A stretch of 17,406 bases of DNA, taken from positions 1-17,406 of the forward strand of contig JAIYBS010000187.1 in the NCBI GenBank assembly GCA_027488415.1, read 5' to 3'. Both the position numbers and the translations under genes were made by a program. The DNA is from Planctomycetaceae bacterium. Its GTDB lineage: Bacteria; Planctomycetota; Phycisphaerae; Phycisphaerales; SM1A02. Each line of letters opens with the position of its first letter. The stretch's first letter is position 1. Below are positions 7,264 through 14,962 of the stretch, piece by piece. The notes below the pieces were generated by a model. It ran no database searches. It saw nothing but the letters and a program-made list of their open reading frames with translations, and was not told the origin of the DNA.

Positions 7264-8478
7264 ATGGCATCCGTCGTCTTCTACTTCGAGCTCCACCAGC
7301 CGTTCCGGCTCCGCCGCTACTCGGTGTTCGACACCGACCCGTTCTACTTCGACAACGAGGCGAACGCGCGGATCCTGCGGAAGGTCGCCGACAAGTGCTA
7401 CCGGCCGACCACGGCGAAGCTGCTCGACCTCGTGCGCCGCCACGACCGGCGATTCCGCGTCACCTTCTCGGTGAGCGGGACCGCGCTCCGCCAGCTCGAG
7501 GAGTGGGCGCCCGACGTGCTCGACACGCTGCGCGCCCTCGTCGACACCGGCGCGTGCGAGCTGATGGACGAGACGAGCCACCACTCGCTCGCGTTCCTCT
7601 TCTCGCGCGCGGAGTTCGACCAGCAGGTCGCGCTGCACCGCGCGGAGATCGCGCGGCTCTTCAACGGGTACCGGCCGACCTCGTTCCGAAACACCGAGCT
7701 GATCTACAACAACGAGCTCGCCGGCCACGTCGCGTGGCTCGGCGACTACAAGGCCGTGGTGTGCGAGGGCGTCGACCGCATCCTCGCCGGTCGCAGCCCG
7801 AACTACGCCTACGCGCCCCCGGCGCAGGCGACGCCCGCCGGCAAGGAGCCGGTGCGCGTCCTGCTGAAGAACTACCGGCTCTCCGACGACATCGCCTTCC
7901 GCTTCAGCGACCGCAACTGGAAGGAGTGGCCGCTCGACGCGCAGCGCTTCGCCAAGTGGGTCAACCAGATCAACGGCGACGGCTACCTCTGCAACCTGTT
8001 CATGGACTACGAGACGTTCGGCGAGCACCAGTGGGCGGAGACCGGGATCTTCGGCTTCCTGGACAAGCTGCCGGAGGCGATCTTCGACGCGAACCCGGGG
8101 AACAACGGCTTCCTCACCGTGAGCGAGGCCGCTGCCGCCCACCGGCCGGTCGGCGACTACTCGACCGAGCAGTTCATCAGCTGGGCCGACAGCGAGCGCG
8201 ACCTCTCCGCCTGGCTCGGGAACCCGCTGCAGGACAACGCGATCGCGCAGCTCTACGAGGTCGAGGCGGCGGTGCGCGCCAAGCACGCGGCCGGCGACCC
8301 GTGGATCCTCGAGGACTGGCGCAAGCTCACCACGAGCGACCACTTCTACTACATGTGCACGAAGTACTGGGCGGACGGCGACGTCCACAAGTACTTCAGC
8401 CCGTACGACAGCCCGTACGACGCGTACATCAACTTCATGAACGTGCTCGACAACCTGCGCACCCGCGCGGGCGCGTGA
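7264..8478 (+). CDS. Glycoside hydrolase family 57 protein (alpha-amylase / alpha-glucan-acting)
   Basis: This 404-residue protein carries the conserved GH57 regions: HQP at residues 11-13, SVSGTALRQLEEW (69-81), FRNTELIYNNEL (141-152) with Glu145 as expected nucleophile, and MDYETFGEHQW (247-257) with Asp248 as expected acid/base. SWADSERDLSAWLGN and the terminal DGDVHKYFSPYDSPYDAYINFMN region match bacterial GH57 amylase-like enzymes. Family members hydrolyse or transfer alpha-1,4 or alpha-1,6 glucan linkages with retention of configuration. There is no signal peptide, so it should act in the cytoplasm, for example on glycogen-like glucan. It starts one base after the Wzz-like gene ends, so the two are co-transcribed. 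Its exact activity (amylase, 4-alpha-glucanotransferase or other) is not determined here. Confidence 0.93.
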   Translation: MASVVFYFELHQPFRLRRYSVFDTDPFYFDNEANARILRKVADKCYRPTTAKLLDLVRRHDRRFRVTFSVSGTALRQLEEWAPDVLDTLRALVDTGACELMDETSHHSLAFLFSRAEFDQQVALHRAEIARLFNGYRPTSFRNTELIYNNELAGHVAWLGDYKAVVCEGVDRILAGRSPNYAYAPPAQATPAGKEPVRVLLKNYRLSDDIAFRFSDRNWKEWPLDAQRFAKWVNQINGDGYLCNLFMDYETFGEHQWAETGIFGFLDKLPEAIFDANPGNNGFLTVSEAAAAHRPVGDYSTEQFISWADSERDLSAWLGNPLQDNAIAQLYEVEAAVRAKHAAGDPWILEDWRKLTTSDHFYYMCTKYWADGDVHKYFSPYDSPYDAYINFMNVLDNLRTRAGA

Positions 8479-8496
8479 CCGGCCGCGCGCCGCGTC

Positions 8497-10518
8497 TCAC
8501 GGCCGCGCCACGCGCGAGCCGTCGACCCCCTCGCGCTCGCACCAGCGGCTGACGACGCACGCCGCCCACGCCTGCTGCGCAGCGCCCTCGTCGCCCGCAC
8601 GGGCGCGCTGCAGGCGCGCGTGCACCGCGCGGCCGTCGAGGATCCCCTGCGCGTCGACCCGACGGGGATCGAGGATCCCGTCGGCCCACTCGGCGAGCGG
8701 CCCCGAGAGCCACGCGCGCATCGGGACGCCGAACCCCTGCTTCGGGCGGTCCGGGATGGCATGCAGCGCGGGCGGGAGCCTGCGCCGCAGCGAGTCGCGC
8801 AGGAGGAGCTTGCCGACCGTCCCGTCCGTGCGCCACGCGGGCGGGATCCGCCACGCGAAGCGGAAGAGCCGGACGTCGAGCATCGGCTCGCGCGCCTCGA
8901 GCCCGCACTCCATCGAGCATCGGTCGAGCTTCACGAGCAGGTCGTCCGGCAGGTAGATCGACTGGTCGCGGAGCAGCAGCTCGTCGAAGAATCCCTCCTC
9001 GTCGGCCGGGAACCTCCGCGGCATCGCGCGAGACTCGCGCGAGACGGTCGCCGCCCAGGAGTCCGAGGGAAGCTGCGTGATCACCGACGCCGGGTCGGGC
9101 CACACCGCGAAGAACGAGCGCCACAGGTCCTCGTCGTCGCGGGCGCGCAGGACGAGCGCCACCTTGTGCATGAGGCGCCCGCGCTGCGAGCGCCGGAGCG
9201 CGGCGGGCAGCGTCGGCTCGAGCGGCCGCAGCGCGCGCTCCCAGCCGTCGCCGCCGACCATCTCGATCGCGTCGGCGATGCGCACGCGGGCGAAGAGCGG
9301 CACCGCTCGGAGCCACCGCGAGAGCTGGAAGCCGCGGAGGTGCCGCTCGTAGCCGCCGAAGAGCTCGTCGCCGCCCTCGCCCGAGAGCGCGACGCCCACC
9401 GAGCCGCGCGCGGCCCGCGACACCGCGAGCGTGGCGATCGCGCTCGAGTCCGCGAACGGCTGGTCGAAGCACGCGACCGCGTCCTCGGCCAGCGCCGGCA
9501 GCTCGGCGTCCGGCACCATGACCTCGTGGTGCTCGCAGCCGAGCGCCTCGGCAACGGCGCGCGCGTGCGCGCGCTCGTCGTAGCGCGGATCCTCGAAGCC
9601 GGCGGTGAAGGTGCGCACGCGGGCGACCCCCGCATGCCGCATCGCGGCCACGACCGCGGAGCTGTCGATGCCGCCGGAGAGGAACGCCCCGAGCGGCACG
9701 TCGCTCCCGAGCCGGCGGCGGACCGCCGAGTCGAGCAGCCCGTCGAAGGCGCGCGCCATCTCGGCGCGGTCGCCGTGGAACCCCTCGCGGCGCGCGGCCG
9801 CGGCCTCGGCGCGCAGCGAGAACCACTCGTGCCTCGTCACCCGCCCGCTGCCGAGCTCGAGCCGAAGCGCATGGCCCGGCAGCAGCGACTGCAGGCCCTC
9901 CCACGCGGTCTGCTCGCCGCGCACCGAGAGGCGCGCGAGCACGGACGCCACCGCGAAGGGCGACAGCCTGTTGCGGAACCCCGGGCACGCCGTGAGCGCG
10001 CGCAGCTCGCTGCCGAAGACGAACGTCGGGACGCCGGCGCCGTCGACCGCATGGCCCCAGAAGCAGGGCTTCACGCCGAAGCGGTCGCGCGCGAGCCAGA
10101 GCGACCGCTCGTGCAGGTCGAGCGCCGCGAACGCGAACATGCCGTCGAGCGCGGGCAGCGCGCCCTCGAGGCCGTGCGCGTCGAGCATCGCGCAGAGGAC
10201 CGCGGTGTCGCCCGAGGACCGCGGCACCTCGACGCCGGACCGCTCGAGGTCGGCCCGCAGGTCACCGTGGTTCCAGAGCTCGCCGTTGTAGGCGAGCACC
10301 CAGCGGCCGGATGCCGAGCGCATCGGCTGCGCGGCCGCCTCCGTCCGGTCGATGATCGCGAGCCGCCGGTGCGCGATGCCCACGCCGAGGCGCGGCTCGA
10401 GCCAGGTTCCCTCGCCGTCCGGGCCGCGGTGCGCGACCGCCGCGGACATCGCGCGCAGCGCCGCCGCGGGATCGCGGATCCGGTCCGCATGGTCGACGAA
10501 TCCCGCGAAGCCGCACAT
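8497..10518 (-). CDS. asnB: Asparagine synthase-type glutamine amidotransferase (AsnB family)
   Basis: The 673-residue protein has both AsnB domains. The N-terminal Ntn glutaminase begins MCGFAGF with nucleophile Cys2, Arg51, the NGE motif (78-80) and SGDT (102-105). The C-terminal synthetase domain has the ATP pyrophosphatase P-loop SGGIDSS (281-287), SGEGGDELFGGYERH (from 379) and LVKLDRCSMECGLEAREPMLD (528-548). It uses glutamine-derived ammonia to amidate an acyl-adenylate. The protein is longer than E. coli AsnB and similar to the roughly 600-650-residue forms found in polysaccharide clusters. Given the WbpM/WbpV/WbpL-like neighbours, a WbpS-like role amidating a uronic acid in the surface polymer is plausible, but plain asparagine synthesis is equally possible. 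Start 10518 is fixed by the need for Cys at position 2; an in-frame ATG at 10527 would bury it. Confidence 0.93.
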   Translation of the reverse strand: MCGFAGFVDHADRIRDPAAALRAMSAAVAHRGPDGEGTWLEPRLGVGIAHRRLAIIDRTEAAAQPMRSASGRWVLAYNGELWNHGDLRADLERSGVEVPRSSGDTAVLCAMLDAHGLEGALPALDGMFAFAALDLHERSLWLARDRFGVKPCFWGHAVDGAGVPTFVFGSELRALTACPGFRNRLSPFAVASVLARLSVRGEQTAWEGLQSLLPGHALRLELGSGRVTRHEWFSLRAEAAAARREGFHGDRAEMARAFDGLLDSAVRRRLGSDVPLGAFLSGGIDSSAVVAAMRHAGVARVRTFTAGFEDPRYDERAHARAVAEALGCEHHEVMVPDAELPALAEDAVACFDQPFADSSAIATLAVSRAARGSVGVALSGEGGDELFGGYERHLRGFQLSRWLRAVPLFARVRIADAIEMVGGDGWERALRPLEPTLPAALRRSQRGRLMHKVALVLRARDDEDLWRSFFAVWPDPASVITQLPSDSWAATVSRESRAMPRRFPADEEGFFDELLLRDQSIYLPDDLLVKLDRCSMECGLEAREPMLDVRLFRFAWRIPPAWRTDGTVGKLLLRDSLRRRLPPALHAIPDRPKQGFGVPMRAWLSGPLAEWADGILDPRRVDAQGILDGRAVHARLQRARAGDEGAAQQAWAACVVSRWCEREGVDGSRVARP

Positions 10519-10525
10519 GGGCTCC

Positions 10526-10531
10526 ATGCTA
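10526..10531 (-). promoter_or_regulatory. -10-like element TAGCAT of the asnB gene (possible leaderless start)
   Basis: On the minus strand TAGCAT ends seven bases before ATG 10518. The spacer is GGAGCCC, whose GGAG could also act as a short-spaced Shine-Dalgarno if a leader existed. The position relative to the start matches the pattern at other operon-first genes. Confidence 0.5.
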
Positions 10532-10563
10532 GTTGCGCCACCGTGCCGCGCCGTCGGCATCCG

Positions 10564-10569
10564 TATCCT
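10564..10569 (+). promoter_or_regulatory. Possible -10 element TATCCT of the YbhN-like gene
   Basis: TATCCT fits TANNNT but lies 25 bases before ATG 10595, so this transcript would have a short leader containing the palindrome at 10576-10591. It is weaker than the other promoter calls because the leaderless spacing is absent and no -35 box is seen. Confidence 0.3.
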
Positions 10570-10575
10570 CCACGC

Positions 10576-10591
10576 GGCCCGGCACCGGGCC
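10576..10591 (+). repeat. Perfect 7-bp inverted repeat just upstream of the YbhN-like gene
   Basis: GGCCCGG (10576-10582) and CCGGGCC (10585-10591) are exact reverse complements around a CA centre and end three bases before ATG 10595. It could be an operator half-site pair or a leader hairpin covering the ribosome landing region. In such GC-rich DNA, chance is a real alternative. Confidence 0.4.
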
Positions 10592-10594
10592 CTC

Positions 10595-11485
10595 ATGAGC
10601 AACGACGCCGGCAACCCCTTCGACCGCGGCCATCGCGCGCTCTACCGGCGCATCGGCACCGTCGCCGGCATCGCGCTCGCGGCGGCGGCGGCGATCGCGG
10701 TCTGGCGCAACCCCGCGATCGCGGACTCGCTCGGCCGAGCGGCACGGAATCCGGACTGGCCCGCGCTCGCGCTGCTGGCCGCGTCGTGCCTGGCGACCCA
10801 GGCGCTCACCTCGGCGGTCTTCTGGATCCTGATGCGCCGGCATGGCGCGGTCGGCATCCTCGAGATGAACGAGCTCGTCGCGGCCAGCACGCTCGGCAAC
10901 TACGTGCCGCTCCAGGCCGGAAGCATCGGCCGCATGGCCTACCACAAGGCCGTCCACGGCATCCCCGTTCGCACGAGCCTCGTGGTGATCCTGCAGGCCA
11001 TGGCGGCGACCGCGGTCGCGACCTGCGCCGTCGGCGCGGCGGCGCTGCTGGCGCGAGGCGGCGGCGCGCCCTGGTGGACGGCCGCGGCGGTGCCCTTCGT
11101 GTGGCTCCCGCTCGCCATCGACCGCGGTTGGAGGCCGTTCGCGCTCGTGATGGCGATCCGCTCCGCGGAGGTCCTCGCGTGGGCGCTCCACGCCTGGGCC
11201 GCGTTCCGGCTGAGCGGCTGGCCCGTCCCGGCAGAGACGGCGGTCGGCGCGGCGCTCGTCGCATCGGCGGCCAACCTGGTCCCCTTCGTGGGGAACGGGC
11301 TCGGCATCCGCGAGTGGGCCGTGGCGCTCGCCGCTCCCGTGCTCGGCGGCTACGAGCGCGACGCGGGCCTCGCGGCGGAGCTCACCGGCCGCGCGATCGA
11401 CGTCGCCGTCGCGCTGCCGCTCGGCATGCTCGCGATCGCCGCGCTCGTGCGGCGCGCGCGCGCGATCGTCCCTCCCGACCGCTAG
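10595..11485 (+). CDS. YbhN/UPF0104-like integral membrane protein (LPG-synthase TM domain family)
   Basis: The 296-residue product has about seven or eight membrane segments starting at residues 20-38. Two motifs resemble the lysylphosphatidylglycerol synthase transmembrane family: NYVPLQAGSIGRMAYHK (about 102-118), like the N..P...G...R.Y pattern after the third helix, and LVPFVGNGLGIREW (about 228-241), like the P...GGLG..E pattern. Members include flippase domains of MprF and YbhN-like proteins, often found beside polysaccharide or glycolipid genes. No soluble aminoacyl-transferase domain is attached. It is divergent from asnB across a 76-base gap. ATG 10595 was chosen because upstream in-frame codons overlap the divergent asnB promoter. 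A lipid or lipid-linked sugar translocation role is inference only. Confidence 0.65.
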   Translation: MSNDAGNPFDRGHRALYRRIGTVAGIALAAAAAIAVWRNPAIADSLGRAARNPDWPALALLAASCLATQALTSAVFWILMRRHGAVGILEMNELVAASTLGNYVPLQAGSIGRMAYHKAVHGIPVRTSLVVILQAMAATAVATCAVGAAALLARGGGAPWWTAAAVPFVWLPLAIDRGWRPFALVMAIRSAEVLAWALHAWAAFRLSGWPVPAETAVGAALVASAANLVPFVGNGLGIREWAVALAAPVLGGYERDAGLAAELTGRAIDVAVALPLGMLAIAALVRRARAIVPPDR

Positions 11486-11488
11486 AAT
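11483..11488 (+). promoter_or_regulatory. -10-like element TAGAAT, overlapping the upstream stop codon
   Basis: TAGAAT ends seven bases before ATG 11496. Its TAG is also the stop codon of the preceding membrane-protein gene (11483-11485). It differs from the TATAAT consensus at one position, and the following gene has no Shine-Dalgarno sequence, so a separate leaderless transcript is likely. Confidence 0.55.
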
Positions 11489-11495
11489 CCGAGCG

Positions 11496-14000
11496 ATGCA
11501 CCGCCTCGTCAGCCTCGTTCCCGCCGCCGCCTGCGTGGCGCTGGCGCTCGCGGCGGCACCGGCGCCGGAGCAGGACTTCGAGCGCCGCATCGACCGGATG
11601 CTCTCGGCGGCGTGGCTCGCCGACCTGTACCCGCTCACGCGGGATCCCGACATCACCGACGAGGGCTACCAGGCGGCGCTCTCCTCGGCGATCCGCTGCG
11701 CGCGCCTCGCGCCCGACCGGCGCGCCGCGTGGGATCTCGCCCTGCTCCTCGCCGACCTGGTGGAGATCGGCGCCCCCGACGCGGCACGCGCCGCGCGCAA
11801 GGAGGCGCTCGACGCGCTCGCGAAGCTCGACCCGACGGACGACGTCGTGCGGCTCGCCCGCATCTCGGACGCGATCGACGCGCACCCGACGGCCGACGCG
11901 CGCGTGCGCGCGTACGAGTCGGTCCTCGCGGAGCGCAACCGTGCGGCCATCGGCGCGCCGGTCGCCGCGCGGCTCGCCTACCAGCTGGCCTCGCTGCAGA
12001 GCCGCATCGGCAACCCCGAGCTCTTCGCGCGCTGGCTCGCCGACAGCGTCAAGACCGACCCCGGCTTCCCGGCGGCCGCGCAGGCCGCGGCAGGCTTCTT
12101 CCGGATGCGCGTCAACGATCCGGCCGCGGACATCGAGCTCCTCAGCGTCGCGGTCGAGGCGAATCCGCGCGACATCCAGACCTGGGGCGCGCTGCTCGGC
12201 GTGCTGCTCGACGGCGGCGCGTTCCGCGGCGCCGAGCGCGTCGCGCGACTGGCGATCGCGGTCGCCGACGGCGAGCGGCGCAACGAGTCCGTCTACGCCT
12301 TCACGGGCGACCTCGCGACCGCGCTCTGGGGCAGCGGGCAGCGCGACGCGGCGATCCGCGAGCTCGACCTGCGGATGGGACGGCTCACCTCCGACTTCCG
12401 CCGCTTCATCTCGATGCTCGACCCGTCGATCACCAACGAGCGGCTCGAGCGCGAGTTCCCGCCGCTCCCGTCGACGCTGTCGATCGCGATGCTCGGGCTC
12501 GCGAAGCGCCAGGGCGACCAGGCACGGTCGGACCAGCTGCTCGAGCGCGCGCTCCGCGGCATCGACACCGAGGTCAAGCGGGCACAGGATGCCGGCGCCG
12601 ATGCCCGGACCCTCGGCAGCCTCGACGTCCAGAAGCTCACCGTCGCGCTCCTCTTCGCGAAGGACGTCTCGAACGCCCAGGCGCTGCTCGACGCGGCGGC
12701 CAAGAGCGGCGCGCTCGGCGAGCAGGGCCGCGCCCGCTTCGCGGCGATGATCGACTGGCGCAAGGGCAAGGTCGAGGAGGCGATCAAGGCGCTCGAGCCG
12801 ATCCGCGCCGAGGACCCGCTGGCCCGCTACGCGTACGCGTCGGCGCTCGCGGACGCGAAGCGCCAGGCCGATGCCGCCAACGAGTTCAAGACGCTCGCGC
12901 AGGCCCACGTCGGCACGTCGATCGGGCTGCTCGCGCTCGACCGCCTCGCCGAGGTGCTCGCGCAGCAGACGCTCCTTTCGACGCAGCTGTCGCCCGAGAT
13001 CGCGGCCCGCGCCAAGGCGCTCGAGGACGCGCTGGTCGCGCACCTGCCCCGCTCCGTCGACGACCTCGTCGAGAACCCGCTCCGCGCGCTCACGGTGGAT
13101 GTTGCCGCATCCTCGACCACCGTGCGCCCCTACGAGCCGCTCGACTTCAAGGTGCGGCTGCGGAACAACTCGCGGATCCCGCTCGCGATCGGCAGGGATG
13201 CGCCGGTCTCCGGCAAGGTGACGCTCCGCGCCTCGGCGCCGCGCGCCGGCACCGCCGATCCGGCCGAGCTGCCGCCGCAGCCCATCCTCATCGACCGGCG
13301 CCTGCGGCTCCTCCCGGGCGAGGAGATCTCCGTCGATGTCGAGGCGGCGCTCACCGTCATCGGCCTCCTCCTCAGCATCGAGCCGCTCGACGCGCACCTC
13401 GTGAACGTCGCGGTTGTCTCGAACCCCGCGGCGGCCACCGGCGACCAGGCCCCGGGCTTCCTCGGCTCGGTGACGGGCGCCCCGCCGATCCAGTTCACCG
13501 GCGTCGTCATCACGCCCGAGTGGGTGGCCGAGTCCCGCGCGCTCGCGAAGACCGCGGGCAGCATCGACGCGGTGATCCGCACCGCGCTGCTCGCGCACGC
13601 CGCCGCCGACCCCGCGCGACTGCCGGAGTCCGTGCGCGGCGAGTCGAAGGCGATCTGGGATGAGCTCGCCGCCGACTGGAAGGCGCTCCCCGAGCGCGCC
13701 CAGGCCTGGGTGCTCGGCGTCCTTCCGCCCGAGACGCCGGCGATGGCACCGCTCATCGAGGCGGCGCGGACGACGACCTCGCCCGCCGTCCTTCGCAGCT
13801 GGGTGCTCAACCGGATCACCGACCCGAAGGACCCGATCCTCGACGTCTGCCGCCGCAGCGGCGACGCGGACCTTGCGCAGCTCGCCGACGCGGTCACCTG
13901 GACAGTGGAACGGCGCGCCGCGCGCGCCATGCAGGAGGCCGGCCTCGAGGCCGAGCAGGCGAAGTCCAGGGCGCCGGCCCCCGCCGGCGGCAAGCCGTGA
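11496..14000 (+). CDS. Large exported helical-repeat (TPR-like) protein of unknown function
   Basis: The 834-residue product begins with a signal peptide (about residues 1-24, ending ALAAAPAPEQ), so it should be exported. Residues about 50-520 are almost wholly helical, with repeated A-, L- and R-rich helix pairs such as AAWDLALLLADLVEIG, AARLAYQLASLQSRIGN and RYAYASALADAKRQADAANEF, typical of tetratricopeptide-like repeats. Residues about 525-680 look beta-rich (VRPYEPLDFKVRLRNNSRIP and a LLPGEEISVDVEA strand region) and may form an Ig-like or similar domain. The rest is helical again and ends in a KPAPAGG-like low-complexity tail. I recognise no enzyme motif. Its stop overlaps the GTG of an OppB-type permease by four bases (GTGA), so it probably works with, or is produced together with, that transporter. 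Confidence 0.85.
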   Translation: MHRLVSLVPAAACVALALAAAPAPEQDFERRIDRMLSAAWLADLYPLTRDPDITDEGYQAALSSAIRCARLAPDRRAAWDLALLLADLVEIGAPDAARAARKEALDALAKLDPTDDVVRLARISDAIDAHPTADARVRAYESVLAERNRAAIGAPVAARLAYQLASLQSRIGNPELFARWLADSVKTDPGFPAAAQAAAGFFRMRVNDPAADIELLSVAVEANPRDIQTWGALLGVLLDGGAFRGAERVARLAIAVADGERRNESVYAFTGDLATALWGSGQRDAAIRELDLRMGRLTSDFRRFISMLDPSITNERLEREFPPLPSTLSIAMLGLAKRQGDQARSDQLLERALRGIDTEVKRAQDAGADARTLGSLDVQKLTVALLFAKDVSNAQALLDAAAKSGALGEQGRARFAAMIDWRKGKVEEAIKALEPIRAEDPLARYAYASALADAKRQADAANEFKTLAQAHVGTSIGLLALDRLAEVLAQQTLLSTQLSPEIAARAKALEDALVAHLPRSVDDLVENPLRALTVDVAASSTTVRPYEPLDFKVRLRNNSRIPLAIGRDAPVSGKVTLRASAPRAGTADPAELPPQPILIDRRLRLLPGEEISVDVEAALTVIGLLLSIEPLDAHLVNVAVVSNPAAATGDQAPGFLGSVTGAPPIQFTGVVITPEWVAESRALAKTAGSIDAVIRTALLAHAAADPARLPESVRGESKAIWDELAADWKALPERAQAWVLGVLPPETPAMAPLIEAARTTTSPAVLRSWVLNRITDPKDPILDVCRRSGDADLAQLADAVTWTVERRAARAMQEAGLEAEQAKSRAPAPAGGKP

Positions 14001-14956
14001 CGCGCTTCGTGCTGCGCCGGCTTGCGCAGCTGCCGCTGCTCCTCCTCGCCGTCTACACGCTCGCCTTCGCCCTCGCCTGGGCGGTGCCCGGCAGCCCGTT
14101 CGACGATGCGGAGGGCCGGCGGCCGAGCCGCGAGGCGCAGGCCGCGATGCGCGCGCAGTACCGCCTCGACGATCCCGCGGGCTTCTACCTCGACTACCTC
14201 GGCCGCGCGAGCGGCGTGTCGTGGGCGATGGGCCGCAGCGACCGACCCTTCGACCTCGGGCCGAGCCTGCGCCACCCGGACCGCTCGGTCAACGAGATCA
14301 TCGCCGACGGCTTCCCGATCTCGATGACGATCGGCATCCTCGCCATGCTCATCGCACTCGCCGTCGGCACCACCGCCGGCCTCGTCGGCGCGCTGCGCCC
14401 GGGATCGGCCGCGGACGCGGCGACGCAGCTCGTCGCGGTCTTCGGGATCAGCGTGCCCGTGTTCGTCACCGGCTCCGTGCTGCTGATCGTCTTCGCGGCG
14501 CGGCTCCACCTCGTCCCGGTCGGCGGCTGGGAGGGGCTGCGGAGCGCGGCGCTCCCCGCGCTCGCGCTGAGCCTGCCGCCCGCGGCGTACATCGCGCGCC
14601 TCATGCGGAGCTCGATGCTCGAGCAGATGTCCGCCGACTACATGCGGACCGCGCGCGCCAAGGGTCTCGGCCGCCGCGACGCGGCGATGCGGCACGCGCT
14701 GCGGAACGCGTTCCTGCCGGTGCTCAGCTACCTCGGCCCGGCGACGGCGTTCGCGGTCACCGGCTCGTTCGTCGTCGAGAAGGTCTTCGCCGTCCCCGGC
14801 ATCGGCCAGCACTTCGTCGACGCGGTGCTCGCGAAGGACATCACGCTGCTCCTCGGCGTGGTGCTCGTCCTGAGCACGGCGGTGATCCTCCTCAACCTCG
14901 CCGTCGACGTCGCGTACGCGTGGGTCGACCCGCGCATCCAGTCCGGGCGCGCCTGA
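13997..14956 (+). CDS. oppB: ABC transporter permease, OppB/DppB type
   Basis: This 319-residue protein is a peptide/nickel-type ABC permease of the inner membrane. It opens with the family's N-terminal helix (FVLRRLAQLPLLLLAVYTLAFAL, positions 4-26). An extracytoplasmic segment (about 31-105) follows, then about five more helices. The cytoplasmic EAA coupling loop is visible at about 209-240, with EQMSADYMRTARAKGL followed by HALRNAFLPV. The C-terminus has VEKVFAVPGIGQHFVDAV and ends in the usual WVDPRI. Such permeases pair with an OppC subunit and two ATPases to import peptides or similar solutes delivered by a binding protein. Translation starts at a GTG overlapping the stop of the repeat protein. 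No oppC or ATPase gene follows: the next gene converges from the opposite strand six bases away. Confidence 0.93.
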   Translation: MTRFVLRRLAQLPLLLLAVYTLAFALAWAVPGSPFDDAEGRRPSREAQAAMRAQYRLDDPAGFYLDYLGRASGVSWAMGRSDRPFDLGPSLRHPDRSVNEIIADGFPISMTIGILAMLIALAVGTTAGLVGALRPGSAADAATQLVAVFGISVPVFVTGSVLLIVFAARLHLVPVGGWEGLRSAALPALALSLPPAAYIARLMRSSMLEQMSADYMRTARAKGLGRRDAAMRHALRNAFLPVLSYLGPATAFAVTGSFVVEKVFAVPGIGQHFVDAVLAKDITLLLGVVLVLSTAVILLNLAVDVAYAWVDPRIQSGRA

Positions 14957-14962
14957 TCCGCG

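Noticed and set aside
5811..8388. Long minus-strand frames opposite the Wzz-like and GH57 genes.
   Set aside because: They run antisense to complete GH57 motifs and have low-complexity composition. They are shadows.
8474..8501. Possible bidirectional terminator between GH57 and asnB: CGTGA and TCACG arms with an inner CGGC/GCCG hairpin.
   Set aside because: The outer arms are simply the two facing stop codons with their neighbours, the inner stem is four pairs, and there is no U tract on either strand. Support is too weak to list it as a terminator.
8620..12750. A very long open frame (over 1300 codons) on the plus strand opposite asnB and crossing the next two genes.
   Set aside because: It is antisense or frame-shifted to three genes with clear family motifs or signal peptides. 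Its product is dominated by Arg, Ala, Gly and Pro with no domain, as expected for stop-poor shadow frames in GC-rich DNA.
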